Assembly (NCBI GenBank): GCA_964019415.1
Contig: OZ025876.1
Span: forward strand, 4,172,293 to 4,236,292
From: Ianthella basta
Taxonomy: Eukaryota > Porifera > Demospongiae > Verongiida > Ianthellidae
DNA length: 64,000 nt
Reading direction: 5' to 3'
Positions 24,001 to 48,748 of this stretch are shown one piece after another. Every line of letters begins with the position of its first letter. Position 1 is the first letter of the stretch. A program made the position numbers and the translations under genes. Below the pieces are notes generated by a model. The model saw nothing but the letters and a program-made list of their open reading frames with translations, had not been told where the DNA came from and did not search any database.

Positions 24001-25462
24001 TAATAATTATACATTGCAACTTCTGTTAATGTTGTGAATCCTCAGCTGACGCTTGTGTATGTCTTCGCTATTTATTACTGAAATGGGCAGCAGTTCCTCA
24101 TTTCATTGGATAGGGGGCGGAGTCTTTGTTGTGCCGGGCAGCGGCTAACATTTGCTTGGCGAATCTCCCTTCAGGTGCATCCCGGGTTGTGGTGGCACGT
24201 GGAAGACACAATTCTGACCTATATCTCTATAAAATGCAGAAACTATGTACATAGAGAGCAAATACGTAGCATGATATGCAAGAACGGTGAAGATCTAGAG
24301 TGGCACTAAAAGTACAAACGTAAGAAGGGTTGTGACAATGTAGAGCATTAGCCATGGATCTTATATCTGTAGAGAGACTGCATGCCAACACGGTCAGTTG
24401 CTTCTCACTCTAACATGTAGGATCCAGTGATGTGGGCAATGCCACACTTTGTATCATCATTCCTTGTTTCTGTACTTTTTGCACTCTCCCAGCCTTCATC
24501 TGCACTATAGGTATAACTATAGAAATGTTTATTGTTCTCCAGTGTACTTATGGTAACATGCTGTGCATGTGTGGCTGGTAACAATTCCCTCTGATTGGCC
24601 ATGCCATGTACATAGCTGCTGCTGTTGCATTATTCGTAGTCAAGTATTCACCGTTTCTTTGTTGGTCTTGTATGCACCTTCTCTCTCTCTCATCATCCAC
24701 TGGCGCTACTCTACAGTTTAGGATGACTCCCATGCACCTTGCTGTAAATGGGAGGGATGTGGCTGCAGTCAGAGAACTCCTTCAACTCAACTGTGATTTG
24801 TCCTTGAGAGATGAGGTGAGGAAAGGTGTTGAACACAATTTTGTTCATGTTCATACTTTTGCAGTGTTCTAGATGTGTGAACAAGCATAGCCTCACACTT
24901 TGTGTAAACAATGAGTTATATGGACATAACATATGGTGAATACATAAGTACTTTATGCAGATACTCCCCAGTGCACACTGCATGCATGGGAAAATGCTCA
25001 TACCTGTCTATTACCTGCGGGAATGCCACTCATTGATTGAATATGGCTTACTACAGCATTGCAGCATATACATAGTTAATGTACATGAGCATTGGTTACC
25101 ATGGCAATGATAGAATACTTGTTTACAGAGCTTGAAAATTGCTCCCAAAGGTTTGATTTGGAGCTTTCTATAATTGTCATGTAGCACCTCTTCTATTTGA
25201 GAAATGCTAGTATATATGTATCTAGCTGTGTAATTTCTGTCTTCTTAATTTTACAATGCCTCCTTCCCTTTCCCTCTCACTCCTCCTGCACGTTCTTGAG
25301 CTCTGTCCTTACTCCACATGCATCTTCCCACTCCCACTCCCCATTTATCATGATTCCCTATGCACATATCTGCAGACTGGGAGCACTCCTCTGGACTTAG
25401 CCTTGATGAGGGGAGAGGAAAGCATTGTGATGGCATTACTGGATGCCTCTCAGTCATCATGA
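7738..25462 (+). CDS. Gene B: ankyrin-only protein, 31 exons, about 1,081 aa
   Basis: Exons: 7738-7856, 8825-8876, 8907-9041, 9110-9214, 9597-9698, 11038-11136, 11216-11317, 11385-11489, 11565-11666, 11765-11860, 14571-14678, 15239-15340, 15441-15542, 15628-15729, 16205-16306, 16377-16580, 16652-16753, 17063-17164, 17236-17337, 17610-17711, 17938-18039, 20245-20346, 20448-20549, 20798-20899, 21025-21126, 21257-21358, 22050-22151, 22249-22347, 23469-23570, 24717-24815, 25376-25462. From the fourth exon on, all are phase 0 and each holds one ankyrin repeat, except 16377-16580, which holds two with no intron between. About 29 repeats in total. No ZU5 or death domain follows: the last exon is a half repeat ending in LLDAS, three more residues and TGA. 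The N-terminal WPDP motif before the first repeats is shared with gene C. The role is presumably scaffolding or binding by the ankyrin solenoid; function unknown. Confidence 0.85.
8071..8545. mobile_element. Foldback element with 145-150-bp arms
   Basis: The left arm 8071-8220 and right arm 8401-8545 are inverted copies sharing GGTCCAGCAACAGTCGCATG and CCAGCTGTGGACCCACG. The left arm carries a 22-base G run (8119-8140) not present in the right arm. The spacer encodes nothing recognisable. It lies in the first intron of gene B. C runs at 8623-8634 and 8695-8712 follow. Confidence 0.75.
9251..9426. mobile_element. MITE, TIR CAGTGGAACC, TA target duplication
   Basis: Ends CAGTGGAACCCAGATAA and TTTCTGAGGTTCCACTG, flanked by TA on each side. 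Same family end as 408-514. In an intron of gene B. Confidence 0.75.
9771..10447. mobile_element. Cluster of perfect hairpins around an unidentified ORF
   Basis: Three inverted repeats occur in a row. 9771-9854 contains GAGGTTGAGATGCGAT facing its complement across two bases, and GGTTATTGAAT further out. 10194-10274 has CATATGGATTTTAG in its stem. 10274-10447 has GGGTTTTGCAAAATGGTTGT in its stem. Between the first two, 9860-10167 is open in two frames; the frame from ATG 9908 ([11 protein letters not shown]) may be a captured gene fragment. All of it lies in one gene B intron. The class is unknown. Confidence 0.5.
12093..12440 (-). pseudogene. RecQ-type DNA helicase fragment
   Basis: Read on the minus strand from about 12440, the sequence encodes [21 protein letters not shown], the usual N-terminal RecQ motif 0. 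After a one-base frameshift near 12275 it gives [14 protein letters not shown] (Walker A, motif I) and then [16 protein letters not shown] (motif Ia), followed by a stop at about 12095. RecQ helicases unwind DNA 3'-5'. Only the first motifs are present and the frame is broken, so this is a captured or retro-inserted fragment inside a gene B intron. Confidence 0.75.
13193..14470. mobile_element. THAP-domain DNA transposon with long TIRs
   Basis: Terminal inverted repeats of about 150 bp begin AAGTGCCACTGAA and are flanked by TA (13191-13192 and 14471-14472). Inside, on the minus strand (about 14247-14030), a THAP zinc finger is readable: [32 protein letters not shown] and, after a frameshift, [11 protein letters not shown]. 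On the plus strand 13605-13916 holds an acidic ORF in two frames ([19 protein letters not shown]). THAP domains bind DNA and are common in transposases. No transposase core is visible, so the element is probably internally deleted. Confidence 0.7.
14889..15148. mobile_element. Foldback MITE, arms about 115 bp
   Basis: Nearly perfect inverted repeat: ATTTGTTGAGCGT, CACGTGGTACAC, CAGGCAAAAC and GGCCCCAAAAGGGCCTTCTT recur in reverse in the right arm. Because it is palindromic it gives mirror-image ORFs on both strands. A second, broken copy lies at 44396-45738. Confidence 0.85.
15781..15995. mobile_element. Foldback element centred on GCGAAGATCTTCGC
   Basis: TCAGAAAGGGTTGGTTCTCC at the left returns inverted at the right, with matching arms through TCGACCA and AGAAGACCAG. 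It shares the CTTCTT...GAAACGT layout of the 14889-15148 element, but is otherwise different. In a gene B intron. Confidence 0.8.
16377..16580 (+). CDS. Double-repeat ankyrin exon of gene B
   Basis: A 204-bp phase-0 exon with two consecutive ankyrin repeats ([18 protein letters not shown], then [18 protein letters not shown]). All other repeats in gene B are one per exon. The same fused pair recurs in genes C and D at 34524-34727, 35975-36178, 48236-48439 and 53339-53542, so this intron-less pair predates the split of the gene types. It serves as a landmark for aligning the paralogues. Confidence 0.85.
18284..18497. mobile_element. Inverted-repeat element, arms about 55 bp
   Basis: GGATGGCATAA and GCTACACAGTGGAGC at the left recur inverted at the right (GCTCCACTGTGTAGC, TTATGCCATCC). 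A half copy of GAATGGCATAAT precedes it. No coding potential. Confidence 0.65.
18755..19130 (+). repeat. Two direct copies of a roughly 95-bp repeat
   Basis: 18755-18848 and 19026-19130 share AAAAATGGCAGTGAAC, GGACCAGCACCGGCAACCTC and GCCGACCCTTTAGCAGCC. Between them lies unrelated intron DNA. It is part of the 2.2-kb gene B intron 18040-20244, where I see no exon. Confidence 0.75.
22348..23468. other. Gene B intron, 1.1 kb
   Basis: No ankyrin motif, repeat family or conserved ORF is visible. The neighbouring intron 23571-24716 is likewise empty apart from a GC-richer stretch near 24100-24200. Confidence 0.5.
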
Positions 25463-26710
25463 GGAGGATAGGCAGCAGTGAACACAGCTACAAACAGCTG
25501 TGACTTCTCTGTGAACACAGCTACAAACAACTGTGACTTCTCTATGGACCTCCATTTATCTCATTTGTTGTACGAATGTTGGTGTCACAGACTTTGTGTC
25601 ATAACACGTGTTTGCATGTGGGAAGTTTCCTGAGCGCTTAATGCCAGGGATCGCTGCTATATACTGTACTTGTTCATGACCATTCAAGAGTGCTATATAT
25701 AGGCAGACAACTGGAGCTGTGTGCATAATTCATGTACACATACGTACAGATAGGCATGCAATAGCAACCTTGATGACATTACCTTTCTGATCGAGGTACT
25801 CTTACTCTAGATCACGAGTGCTATGTGATAAGCATGGCCAGATGAATGTACGTATATATATATATCCTCTTCTTTAACTCCTTTGGAATAAGGCACAGAG
25901 AATTATATAGAAACACTGGCCATCTGCTGTGCCGTGATAAAAATCATATATTTTGCATTATATGTAGATAAGCAAACTTGTCAATTGCAGCTGTTTTTAG
26001 TACAAAGGTACACAATGTAGCTAATATAACAGGAAATGGCTAGTACTAAGTGCATAATGTGTAACTACCAGGAAACAGTACAAGTTTGTACAAGTTGTAC
26101 AACCTGCAGCTGCTAAATATAACATTAATTTTAATGTCTTATATTAATGCTGCAAAAGTATTTAAACACACATGACATATTCTTTTGCACTATTCTTCAT
26201 TAATTTTATATAATACCTTTATTACCATAATTATTATTATACCGTTATGGTAATTATACCAATATTACCAGTTCTACTGTGAATGGGCATTCAGGCAATT
26301 ATATATACCCAGCTAGTATTTTGGGAAATGAGCTTTTGTCTGCGCATTGCTGGTAGCAAGGACCCAGCCCTCTGTATAAGTGATTAAAGTAGTTAGTAAT
26401 CTTATGGATGTAGTACCCTCTCATCATCTTAATTGAGTTTGGGAGGAATCTAAATCTTGGAAATCAAACATGCATGATTGTGAGATCTAGGGTCCATATA
26501 AGTGAAGAGCTTCTACCCACTAATGTGGCTTTTACACAGTGTTGCAAGGACTTTGGCCAATTAACTGCAATAAGCCTATAGGGAAATTAAGTGTGAAATC
26601 CCACTTTGCTTGTATACATTACAGGCCATGATTGCATGCATGCATGCACCTTCCAGTTTTCTTTCATTACTAGTGTATATATAATGGACACGTATAGTTT
26701 GGGTGTTTCA
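25463..26710. other. Region after gene B
   Basis: Starts with a 34-bp tandem duplication (about 25472-25543, GTGAACACAGCTACAAACA) in the presumed 3' UTR, then AT-rich DNA without genes. Confidence 0.5.
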
Positions 26711-27220
26711 TGTGCTTGCATGCAGTGTACCCTGGTGGACCTCGTGGATTTGGTGAACCTGGTGGACTTGATGTAGCTGGTGAACCCGATACCAGTGGCC
26801 CTGGAGGATATGGTGAACCTATCAGCACCCGGCCACGCATGCCACAACCCACACTAAGACCAACACTGGAAACAATGCACTACTCCAATCCTTCACCATC
26901 ATCTGGTACCATGCAGCCTCCAAGTCAGCCGCCTCTGGCTGGCCCCAGTGCTACATCTCCTCCTCCACGCTTCCAAACACAAGTGGGAGAACAGGCCCTC
27001 TTGCACCAGGGGATAGCTCTAGGGTGAGTCATGTACTGACATGCAGTGTGTGTACATGCGCATATACATATGCTTAGCCAACCTTACCTTCATGTGAGCT
27101 ATACTTCTCTCTGCACAGCCAAAGTGCAAGAATTCCCAGTGACAGAGACCATGTTATGTAGAAGGCAGCAAGGTGTTCGATTACTGTGGCGAGAGGTGCC
27201 GAAACTCACATGCAAGCTAA
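26711..27220 (+). pseudogene. Orphan proline-rich and zinc-finger tail exons
   Basis: 26711-27023 matches the proline/glycine-rich exon of gene C (42876-43177), and 27119-27220 matches its terminal zinc-finger exon (43285-43386). Three lesions are visible. The acceptor TTTCAG of gene C is TTTCAT here. One C is missing near 27000 (AGGCCCTC versus AGGCCCCTC), shifting the frame. The second zinc-binding Cys codon TGC is TGA at 27140-27142. No ZU5 or death-domain exons precede it, and gene B already stopped at 25462. It is best read as the leftover tail of a lost tandem copy lying upstream of gene C. Confidence 0.75.
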
Positions 27221-27629
27221 TCAAATGTATTCCTTCAAGTACCTTTGGCATATAGTATGTGAGAGTTAATTATATGTGCTTTAGTTAACACCCAATACAT
27301 ACCATGTACATACACAAACACTTTGTGAGTTTTGAAGGAGTCTGAGCAATGCTGAAGTGTAATTAAAGCATCAATCACTGTGATGAACTTTGTTAAATAA
27401 ATTGATACTGGGATGAACACTGCAGACAGTTTAACATTCTAATTGTCTGAAGTGACCTTGGCACCTCCCCCTTTAAGGACCCCATGGTAGCGACTCCACA
27501 TGTAATGCCTGTGATTGGGACATACTACAGACAGATATAATGCATTGGGATGTTCTGCATTGATGTGTGTCCTCAGCATTAGCTGTGTTTAATAACATTG
27601 CTTATACCAGCAAATATATATGCACATAC

Positions 27630-27772
27630 AAGTACCATCCAGAATTCAACTTATGCACTGAGGGACTGTGTGTGTACAAGACAGACATGTTGAATGTGCA
27701 GCTACATCTTCAAGGAGTTAACTACCTCCCCAGATTGCACACTGACTGGTTCAAATACAGAGTGAGTCAACA
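27630..27772 (+). other. Unidentified coding-like segment, duplicated at 28045-28190
   Basis: The frame gives YHPEFNLCTEGLCVYKTDML, then LHLQGVNYLPRLHTDWFKYR and a GTGAGT donor. Composition is protein-like, but I recognise no domain. A second, decayed direct copy (QGVNFLPS then a stop) lies about 370 bp downstream. It sits between the orphan tail exons and the start of gene C, so it could be a remnant exon or part of a repeat. Confidence 0.35.
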
Positions 27773-28646
27773 GTCATGTGTTATGTGTGGCATTCCTTGC
27801 CAAGTCTGTGCTCTGGTATATGGAATATGGCTATTAGCTATAACAATTGAGAGGGGCCACAGGGCTTGTTTTAGTGGGCTGCTACAATTGGCTATAGCTT
27901 AGTATAAACCAGCCTGCTACACCAGTATTAATAATAGTGCCTCAGGGGCATGGCTAGCTAACTGAAGCCCTATCATTGACATGCACGCGCCAAATAATTG
28001 TTTGGAGATGTTGGATATGGAGATGTTTTTGGTTGGACATGCTGGTAATGTAGCTATATCTCTTCAAGGTGTTAACTTCCTGCCCAGCTAACAGATTGCA
28101 CACTGCAGCTGACTGGTTCAAATACAAAGTGATTCAACATTCATGTGTGTATGTGTGGCATTCCTTTGCCAAGTCTGTGCTCTGGTACAGAATATGGCTA
28201 TTATCCATCAAATGATATGCGAATCATGCACGGCTGCTTCACCCTCACTGGAGATTTTTTGGTGTGCTGGTGTACTGATGATTCATGTCGGATGTCAGTC
28301 ATCACAAGTTATAAACACAACAGATAGAGTCAGACAATGAAAGGGAAGGCTATAGCTAGCTATTAAAAGTTAACTCTTGCAATACTGTAGCATGATGTTG
28401 GTTGATGTGGCCACAAAAGTGTTCCATTAATATTGTGGGTCAGTTTCTTATACATCACTAGCTGTATTGAATTCACAGAGGATAGGCTGCAGCCAATAAT
28501 ACCATGGACACTCCATGCAGGGCTACGCATTGGGCATGCACCTTGGCGGGCCATGCACGTGTCACATGATATCAATTCAGTTTCCACGCCCCCTGCATTT
28601 TTCGGATGCCTAACGCTATCTCTTCACTTGATTCGGTCTAGCTACA

Positions 28647-43386
<14,740 letters not shown>

Positions 43387-43464
43387 TCAAATGTATTCCT
43401 TCAAGTACCTTTGGCATATACGTAGTATGTGAGGGTTATGTGTGCTTTAGTTAACACCCAATAC

Positions 43465-43813
43465 CTTCATCCGCTGGAAATCATCGGAGATCGCATCAAA
43501 GAAGCAGAGTCGCTTGGGAGTTGGGTTGTCGAGCGGACTTAGCCGGGACCAGTTCAAGGAAATAGCAGGCGGCATTCTCGTTCCCAAAAGGAAGACTTGG
43601 AGCGCGTGGCAGGGAAAGATTATAGGCTTGTCATTGGCTTCGAAAAACTGTGAGTGTATTTCGATCTGCTCACTCTAGGATTAGTGGACTTAGGGATAAA
43701 TCTAGTTTATTCCTTTGCTGACGGCCAATTCCTCACATCTCCTATCTCTGTATAGAGTTCTGAACCGCAGTGGGATCTTAGATGCCCGCCCCTGGCCAGA
43801 TCCAACTAACGAG
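43465..43813 (+). pseudogene. Gene D remnants of exons 1 and 2
   Basis: 43465-43650 matches 28680-28870 of gene C, but the ATG and the first 11 codons are absent. Two bases are missing after ATCAAAG and one near GTTCCC, and the old frame meets TAG soon after. 43756-43813 is a good copy of exon 2 with the WPDPTNE motif and intact splice sites. The junction at about 43464 joins sequence that lies at about 27295 and about 28680 in the upstream copy, so the intergenic DNA and promoter between two tandem genes have been deleted. Confidence 0.75.
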
Positions 43814-43990
43814 GTATAGCTACGTGTGTAGATTATTGGACAATTGCAGGAGATGCATTTGATGTAATCTTAGAGTTCATAGCACTCGTAGCTACAGGTC
43901 AACTTGTTTTGGTACTAGTGACAATCAGTTAGCTAGCTAGCTAGCACTTGAGCAAAATATTCATCATGTGCTTTAGCTTTAATACAGATA

Positions 43991-44189
43991 CAGTGGTTTC
44001 ACGATTTCTATTCCCGATTGACATTTGCGCATTGCACTCAATAATGTCAGTAAAGTAGTGGAAAGATAAGCTCACACATAGATCGACGCACATGCTTATC
44101 CCATGCAAGCCTATCCTTCCAATACTTTACTCACTTGATCGAGTACAATGAGCAAATGTCAATTGGGACTAGAAATTGTGAAACCACTG
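43991..44189. mobile_element. MITE, TIR CAGTGGTTTCAC, TA target duplication
   Basis: Inverted ends CAGTGGTTTCAC and GTGAAACCACTG with GACATTTGC/GCAAATGTC inside, flanked by TA. The matching place in gene C (about 29212) reads GATGGCAGGCCAAGCC without it, so it inserted after the gene duplication. Confidence 0.85.
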
Positions 44190-44395
44190 TAGTAGGCCAA
44201 GCCATGCAGTCTAGTTCAGACTGTTACAGGGTTCATGTGTTTGTTAAAAGTGAAGCCTTTCAACCTTGTTTACAGCTCCTTCCTCACTTGTCCTTGTCAT
44301 TATCATCAACTGTCATTGAGAAGCTGTGTAACGAAGTCTTAGACTGACCCTATCTTATGCGGTATCCAGACTCCAGTGATAGTAGATGATTGATA

Positions 44396-45738
44396 AAGGG
44401 GGATTTGTTGAGCGTTAGACACGTGGTACACTTTTTTACCAAAAGGCAAAACATCAATCAATCAATCAATCAATCACCACAGCTTATCTCCTATGCAGGA
44501 GGTCGCCGCTATCTTTACAGTATTTAAAGATTTATGACATTGTCATAGTTCAGTGTAACATCTACATATGCATAGTCTATAGTCAATATGTAGTATTATT
44601 CAAATCTGTAGCTAGAAACTGTCAATCCATTTCTTTCTAGGTCTTCCTCTTGGCCTTTTCCCTGCAATTTCCTCAGTGTACACCTTCTTCACTAATCTGT
44701 TGTCTTCCATCTGCTCCAGCTTCTCCTTCCATGCTCTTTGTTTCCTTTTTACTTTTTCCATCACCTCCTCTTGTTCAACTGCCTCTCTCACATCTGCATT
44801 TCTTACTCGGTCCATCCTTGTCACTCCTTCGACTCTTCTCAAGTAAGCCATCTCTGTTGCCCCTAGTCTGCTCTCATGTCTCTTCATCACTGTCCATGTC
44901 TCACTGCCATACAGCATGGTTGGTAGCACTATCGCATTGTACACCCTCATCTTCGTAGCTTTCTTCAACTCCTTCCTTTCCAACACCTCCTTCCGCATTG
45001 CTCCTATCACTCTGGCTGCTGCTCCCACTCTCTGTTCAATTTCCTCTTCACATGTCCCATCTGCACTCAGGATAGCTCCTAGGTATTTCATATTCTGCAC
45101 TTGTTCTATCTCTTCCCCATCCACACACACTTTGCATTCTTCTCCTTTCCTACTAACCATCATCACTTTAGTCTTGCCCCAATGTATCTTCATTCCCCAG
45201 TTACTCATTGCCTTCTTCAACTCCCTCAAATTTGCCTCCATGTCCTCCTTCCTCTCTGTTAGTAGCATCACGTCATCTGCAAATAGCACTACACCCACTT
45301 CAGTAGTTGACATCTTCACACCTCCAACAAAATTCTCCATTCCTTCCCTCACTATCTTATCCATGAAGACATTAAACAGCCATGGTGACATGACACAGCC
45401 CTGCCTCACTCCTTGTGTTATTGGGAACCAGCTTGACAATTCATCCTTTACTCTGACACACCCTTCACTCTTCTTGTACAATGATCTAATGGCCCTCAGC
45501 AGTCTTCCCTTCACACCATATTCCTCTAGCACTTTCCATAACTTATCTCTACCCACCCTGTCATACGCCTTTTCCAAATCCACACATGCCACCACCATCT
45601 TCTTGTTCTTCTCTATCATCTTCTCACTCAATTGTCTTATGGTAAAGGCAAAACATTTCAGCCCCAAAAGGGCCTTCTTCAGTTGCACAAGAGTACAAAA
45701 CCAAACAAGTTCAGTTGTTTGGTTTTGTACTCTTGTGC
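44396..45738. mobile_element. Broken foldback MITE split by a LINE
   Basis: 44396-44454 is the left arm of the 14889-15148 family and 45644-45738 continues it across the loop to CTCTTGTGCAA, where the right arm is cut. The next base, about 45739, is already the middle of gene D exon 7. The gap corresponds to the loss of gene C exons 3-6 and half of 7. Confidence 0.8.
44455..45643 (-). mobile_element. 5'-truncated APE-type LINE, reverse-transcriptase end
   Basis: The minus-strand ORF 45748-44612 covers the RT from VACVDLEKAYDRV through GVRQGCVMSPWLFN and LFADDVMLLTE to the C-terminal KRPRGRPRKKWID tail. The endonuclease is missing. A (TGAT)n tail ends the element at 44455-44475. Target-site duplication AAAGGCAAAACAT occurs at 44442-44454 and 45644-45656. 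The C-terminal pattern fits RTE-like LINEs; clade not certain. The ORF itself looks unbroken over this region. Confidence 0.85.
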
Positions 45739-48715
45739 AATTTAGCACTTTTTGATTGGATGGTGGACAGATTCATACTGTCCCCCCACCAGTGGAGTGA
45801 GGTGGGCTATCAGTAGTCTCACCTGTGTGTTACAGTATGTGTATTGTGTTTCACCACATTGAAGTGATGTAAGCAGCACCAGTGTTTGTATGCATGCACA
45901 TCTGTATGTGTGTAGTGCATTTACTGTTCTTCTCTGATGTATTCTGCCATTAGAATGGTTTTGAGCACCCACTACACAGTGCAGCTGAGTATGGACACTC
46001 TGAACTCACACAGCACCTCATCCACAAGTACAAATGTGATGTGTACTGCAAAAACAAGGTGTGTTTGTAGTTGTACAAAGTGTAAATAGGCACTGCATGT
46101 GTATGCTTTTGTGTGGAGTACATGTTCCGTATGTCAGTATCTGTTGTGTGGAGCAGAACAGACACTCTCCTTTACTGATGTGTGGCAAGTGTGTGTGTAG
46201 AGTGTGCTGGAGCTCTTTGTGTAATGCTATGTGTGTCACAAATACATGACCACTTCCCCAACAGAATGACTGGACTCTCCTCCACAGTGCTGCATTAGGT
46301 GGGAGCGTGGGGCTGATCGAGTGGTTGATGGCAAACCACAAATTTGCAATGGAGGTAAAAACAAAGGTATTGCTAAGCCACACATGTTGTACTGAAGTTC
46401 ATGGATCCTATACCCTTTAGAAGAGCTAACTCTGTACAGTGTAGCAATGTTACTATAAACTACCGTATGTATGAACTGCTTCTGCATGTGATGAATCCTT
46501 TTGTGTGCATGTGTGCATGCCTGTGTGTGTTACATCATGAGGGGATGTTGTAAAATGTGGATCACGTAGATCACGGATCAGGAGGCGGATTGCAAGGAGG
46601 TTGTTGCATGATGCTGGTGCTATGTTCTGCAATTATTTAACATTCCACCCTATTATACAGGGGATGATTAATTTCTTGATTCAGTAGATAAATCGGTCTA
46701 AGCCAGCTATTGGTATTGTATGTATTGCTCTCTGTGGTCATTGACATAACCCCTTGAAAGGTGCTGGCTGAGAAAATTGATTAGCAGCTAGACGGAATAT
46801 ATGTATTTGTGGACAGCACCTCGTAATTGGCACACAATGGACATGACACTCCCATTTTGTGGGCATGTGTTCTCACATTAGTCAGTGCACTGCATACCCA
46901 ATAATACACCAACACTGATTGTATTGTTGGCTGCGTACTGTATTGCCCATGTCCCACCCAATCCTCAGAATGGTCTTACCCCACTGATGTTGGCAGCTCG
47001 AAGGGGTCACCTTCCAGTGGCCAGACTCCTGGTGGAGACATACCATTGTGATGTGAATGAGGAGGATGGCCAAGTGAGTTGATGGGAGCTAATGGGAGGA
47101 GTGAGTGAGCACTCAACTTGTGTTAGGTCCCACATGTGACCAAGTGACACAGGAAGCTGGAACACAAGATGCACATTACTTGAGTTTCATTGCAGTTTGT
47201 GATTTGTGTTTACTTCTCAAAATATCACTTATAAGTGTGTGTATGTGTGAGAGTTGCCAGTGGCAATTGCGCCTTAGCTGAAGATGTCATAAATGGACAA
47301 TGGATGCTGAAAATTTTCAAGTGTGAATTTGTTAAAAGCTGCATCAAATGAAAGTGTCGGACATTTTTAAACCCATTGCACAACAAGAATGCATTCCAAG
47401 TTGGGTAGTACTCCTCATACAAGGTTCAAACAACAGAGTTGAACCTTGCTGAGGTATTGACCAGGTACTGGTCTTCCTATATATAAGCGAAGCTACTGAC
47501 GCCCAAGCCAGCTGAGAAGCCCTCACTTCATTCAGTAGTATATTGTATGCCTTTACATATTGCACAGTTGATATGTATGTAACTGTCAATGTCAAAGTTG
47601 TCCATGGATTTGTGTTACCCAAATGACTCGCAGAATGGGCATCATTACTGTACGTGAAGTGTTGAGTGGGTGTTGTATTTATCTGTTTTTTAATGTGCAT
47701 GTAGTATTGCTCATTAGAACATCCATGCATGTACAAGTAAACAGTGAAGGTTATATTTTAATATAATGATGACCAATAATGAGAAGAAGTTTTATTTATC
47801 AGTGCTAGCGTCTCTACTACTGGCCACAAACATTGCCATACCCATGGTTGTTTATCAGCGCACATGTGTAATCATGGCTTGTCATGGGTTTAGTGGCACA
47901 CTGGTGCCTTTGATCCACCCCACACCCTGTCACACACACCAATGTGGTAGTGAGCAATGTGATGTGATGTGGAGGATGAGTGAATGGTGAGAGTGGGTAT
48001 TGGAGGAGGCAGCATGTGAATTCCTGTATCACTGTGTGAATACCATTTGATTGTTCTCTCCTGTAGTCACGGACACCAGTGATGTATGCTGCATGGAAAA
48101 ACCACCTCCCTGTACTGAAGATGTTGGTGGAACGTGGGGGAAATGTGTTTCACAAGAGACCAGTGAGTCACACTCGTCAGTGTGTACCCACAACCTAATA
48201 CAACATTCCACTTCTGATGTTAACCATGTACACAGGATTCATCAACTGCCCTTCACTTTGCTGCCTATGGTGGGTCTCTTGAGTGTGTGGAGTACCTGTT
48301 GCTCCTCTTTGGAGAGAGGATGTTTGAGGTAGATGAGCGTGGTAGGACATGCCTTCATTATGCAGTTTTAGGTGCTAGCCTCCCAAAGTTGAGGTACCTC
48401 GTGGACCAGTGTGGATTTGACCTCAGCTTGAGAACTGCAGTGAGTGGTACATGACTGTGTGATTTGTTCATGAGACATGTCTTAACAGGTACACATGCAC
48501 TTGAGTGCTAAGCACATGCACACACACACACGCACACACACGCACGCACACACACATGGCACTAAATGGCACTGTGTGATCTGCTCATTATGATGTTGTG
48601 TGTTTGATGTACAGTATACACATATACCCACACACATCGTACATGTATCACACACACACACGTATCACACAAACCTGCCACACACTATAACAGTAAACAG
48701 TGTACTGTAGCTATT

Positions 48716-48748
<33 letters not shown>

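Noticed and set aside
44916-45755. 279-codon plus-strand ORF
   Set aside because: It is the antisense of the LINE reverse transcriptase and has no domain of its own.
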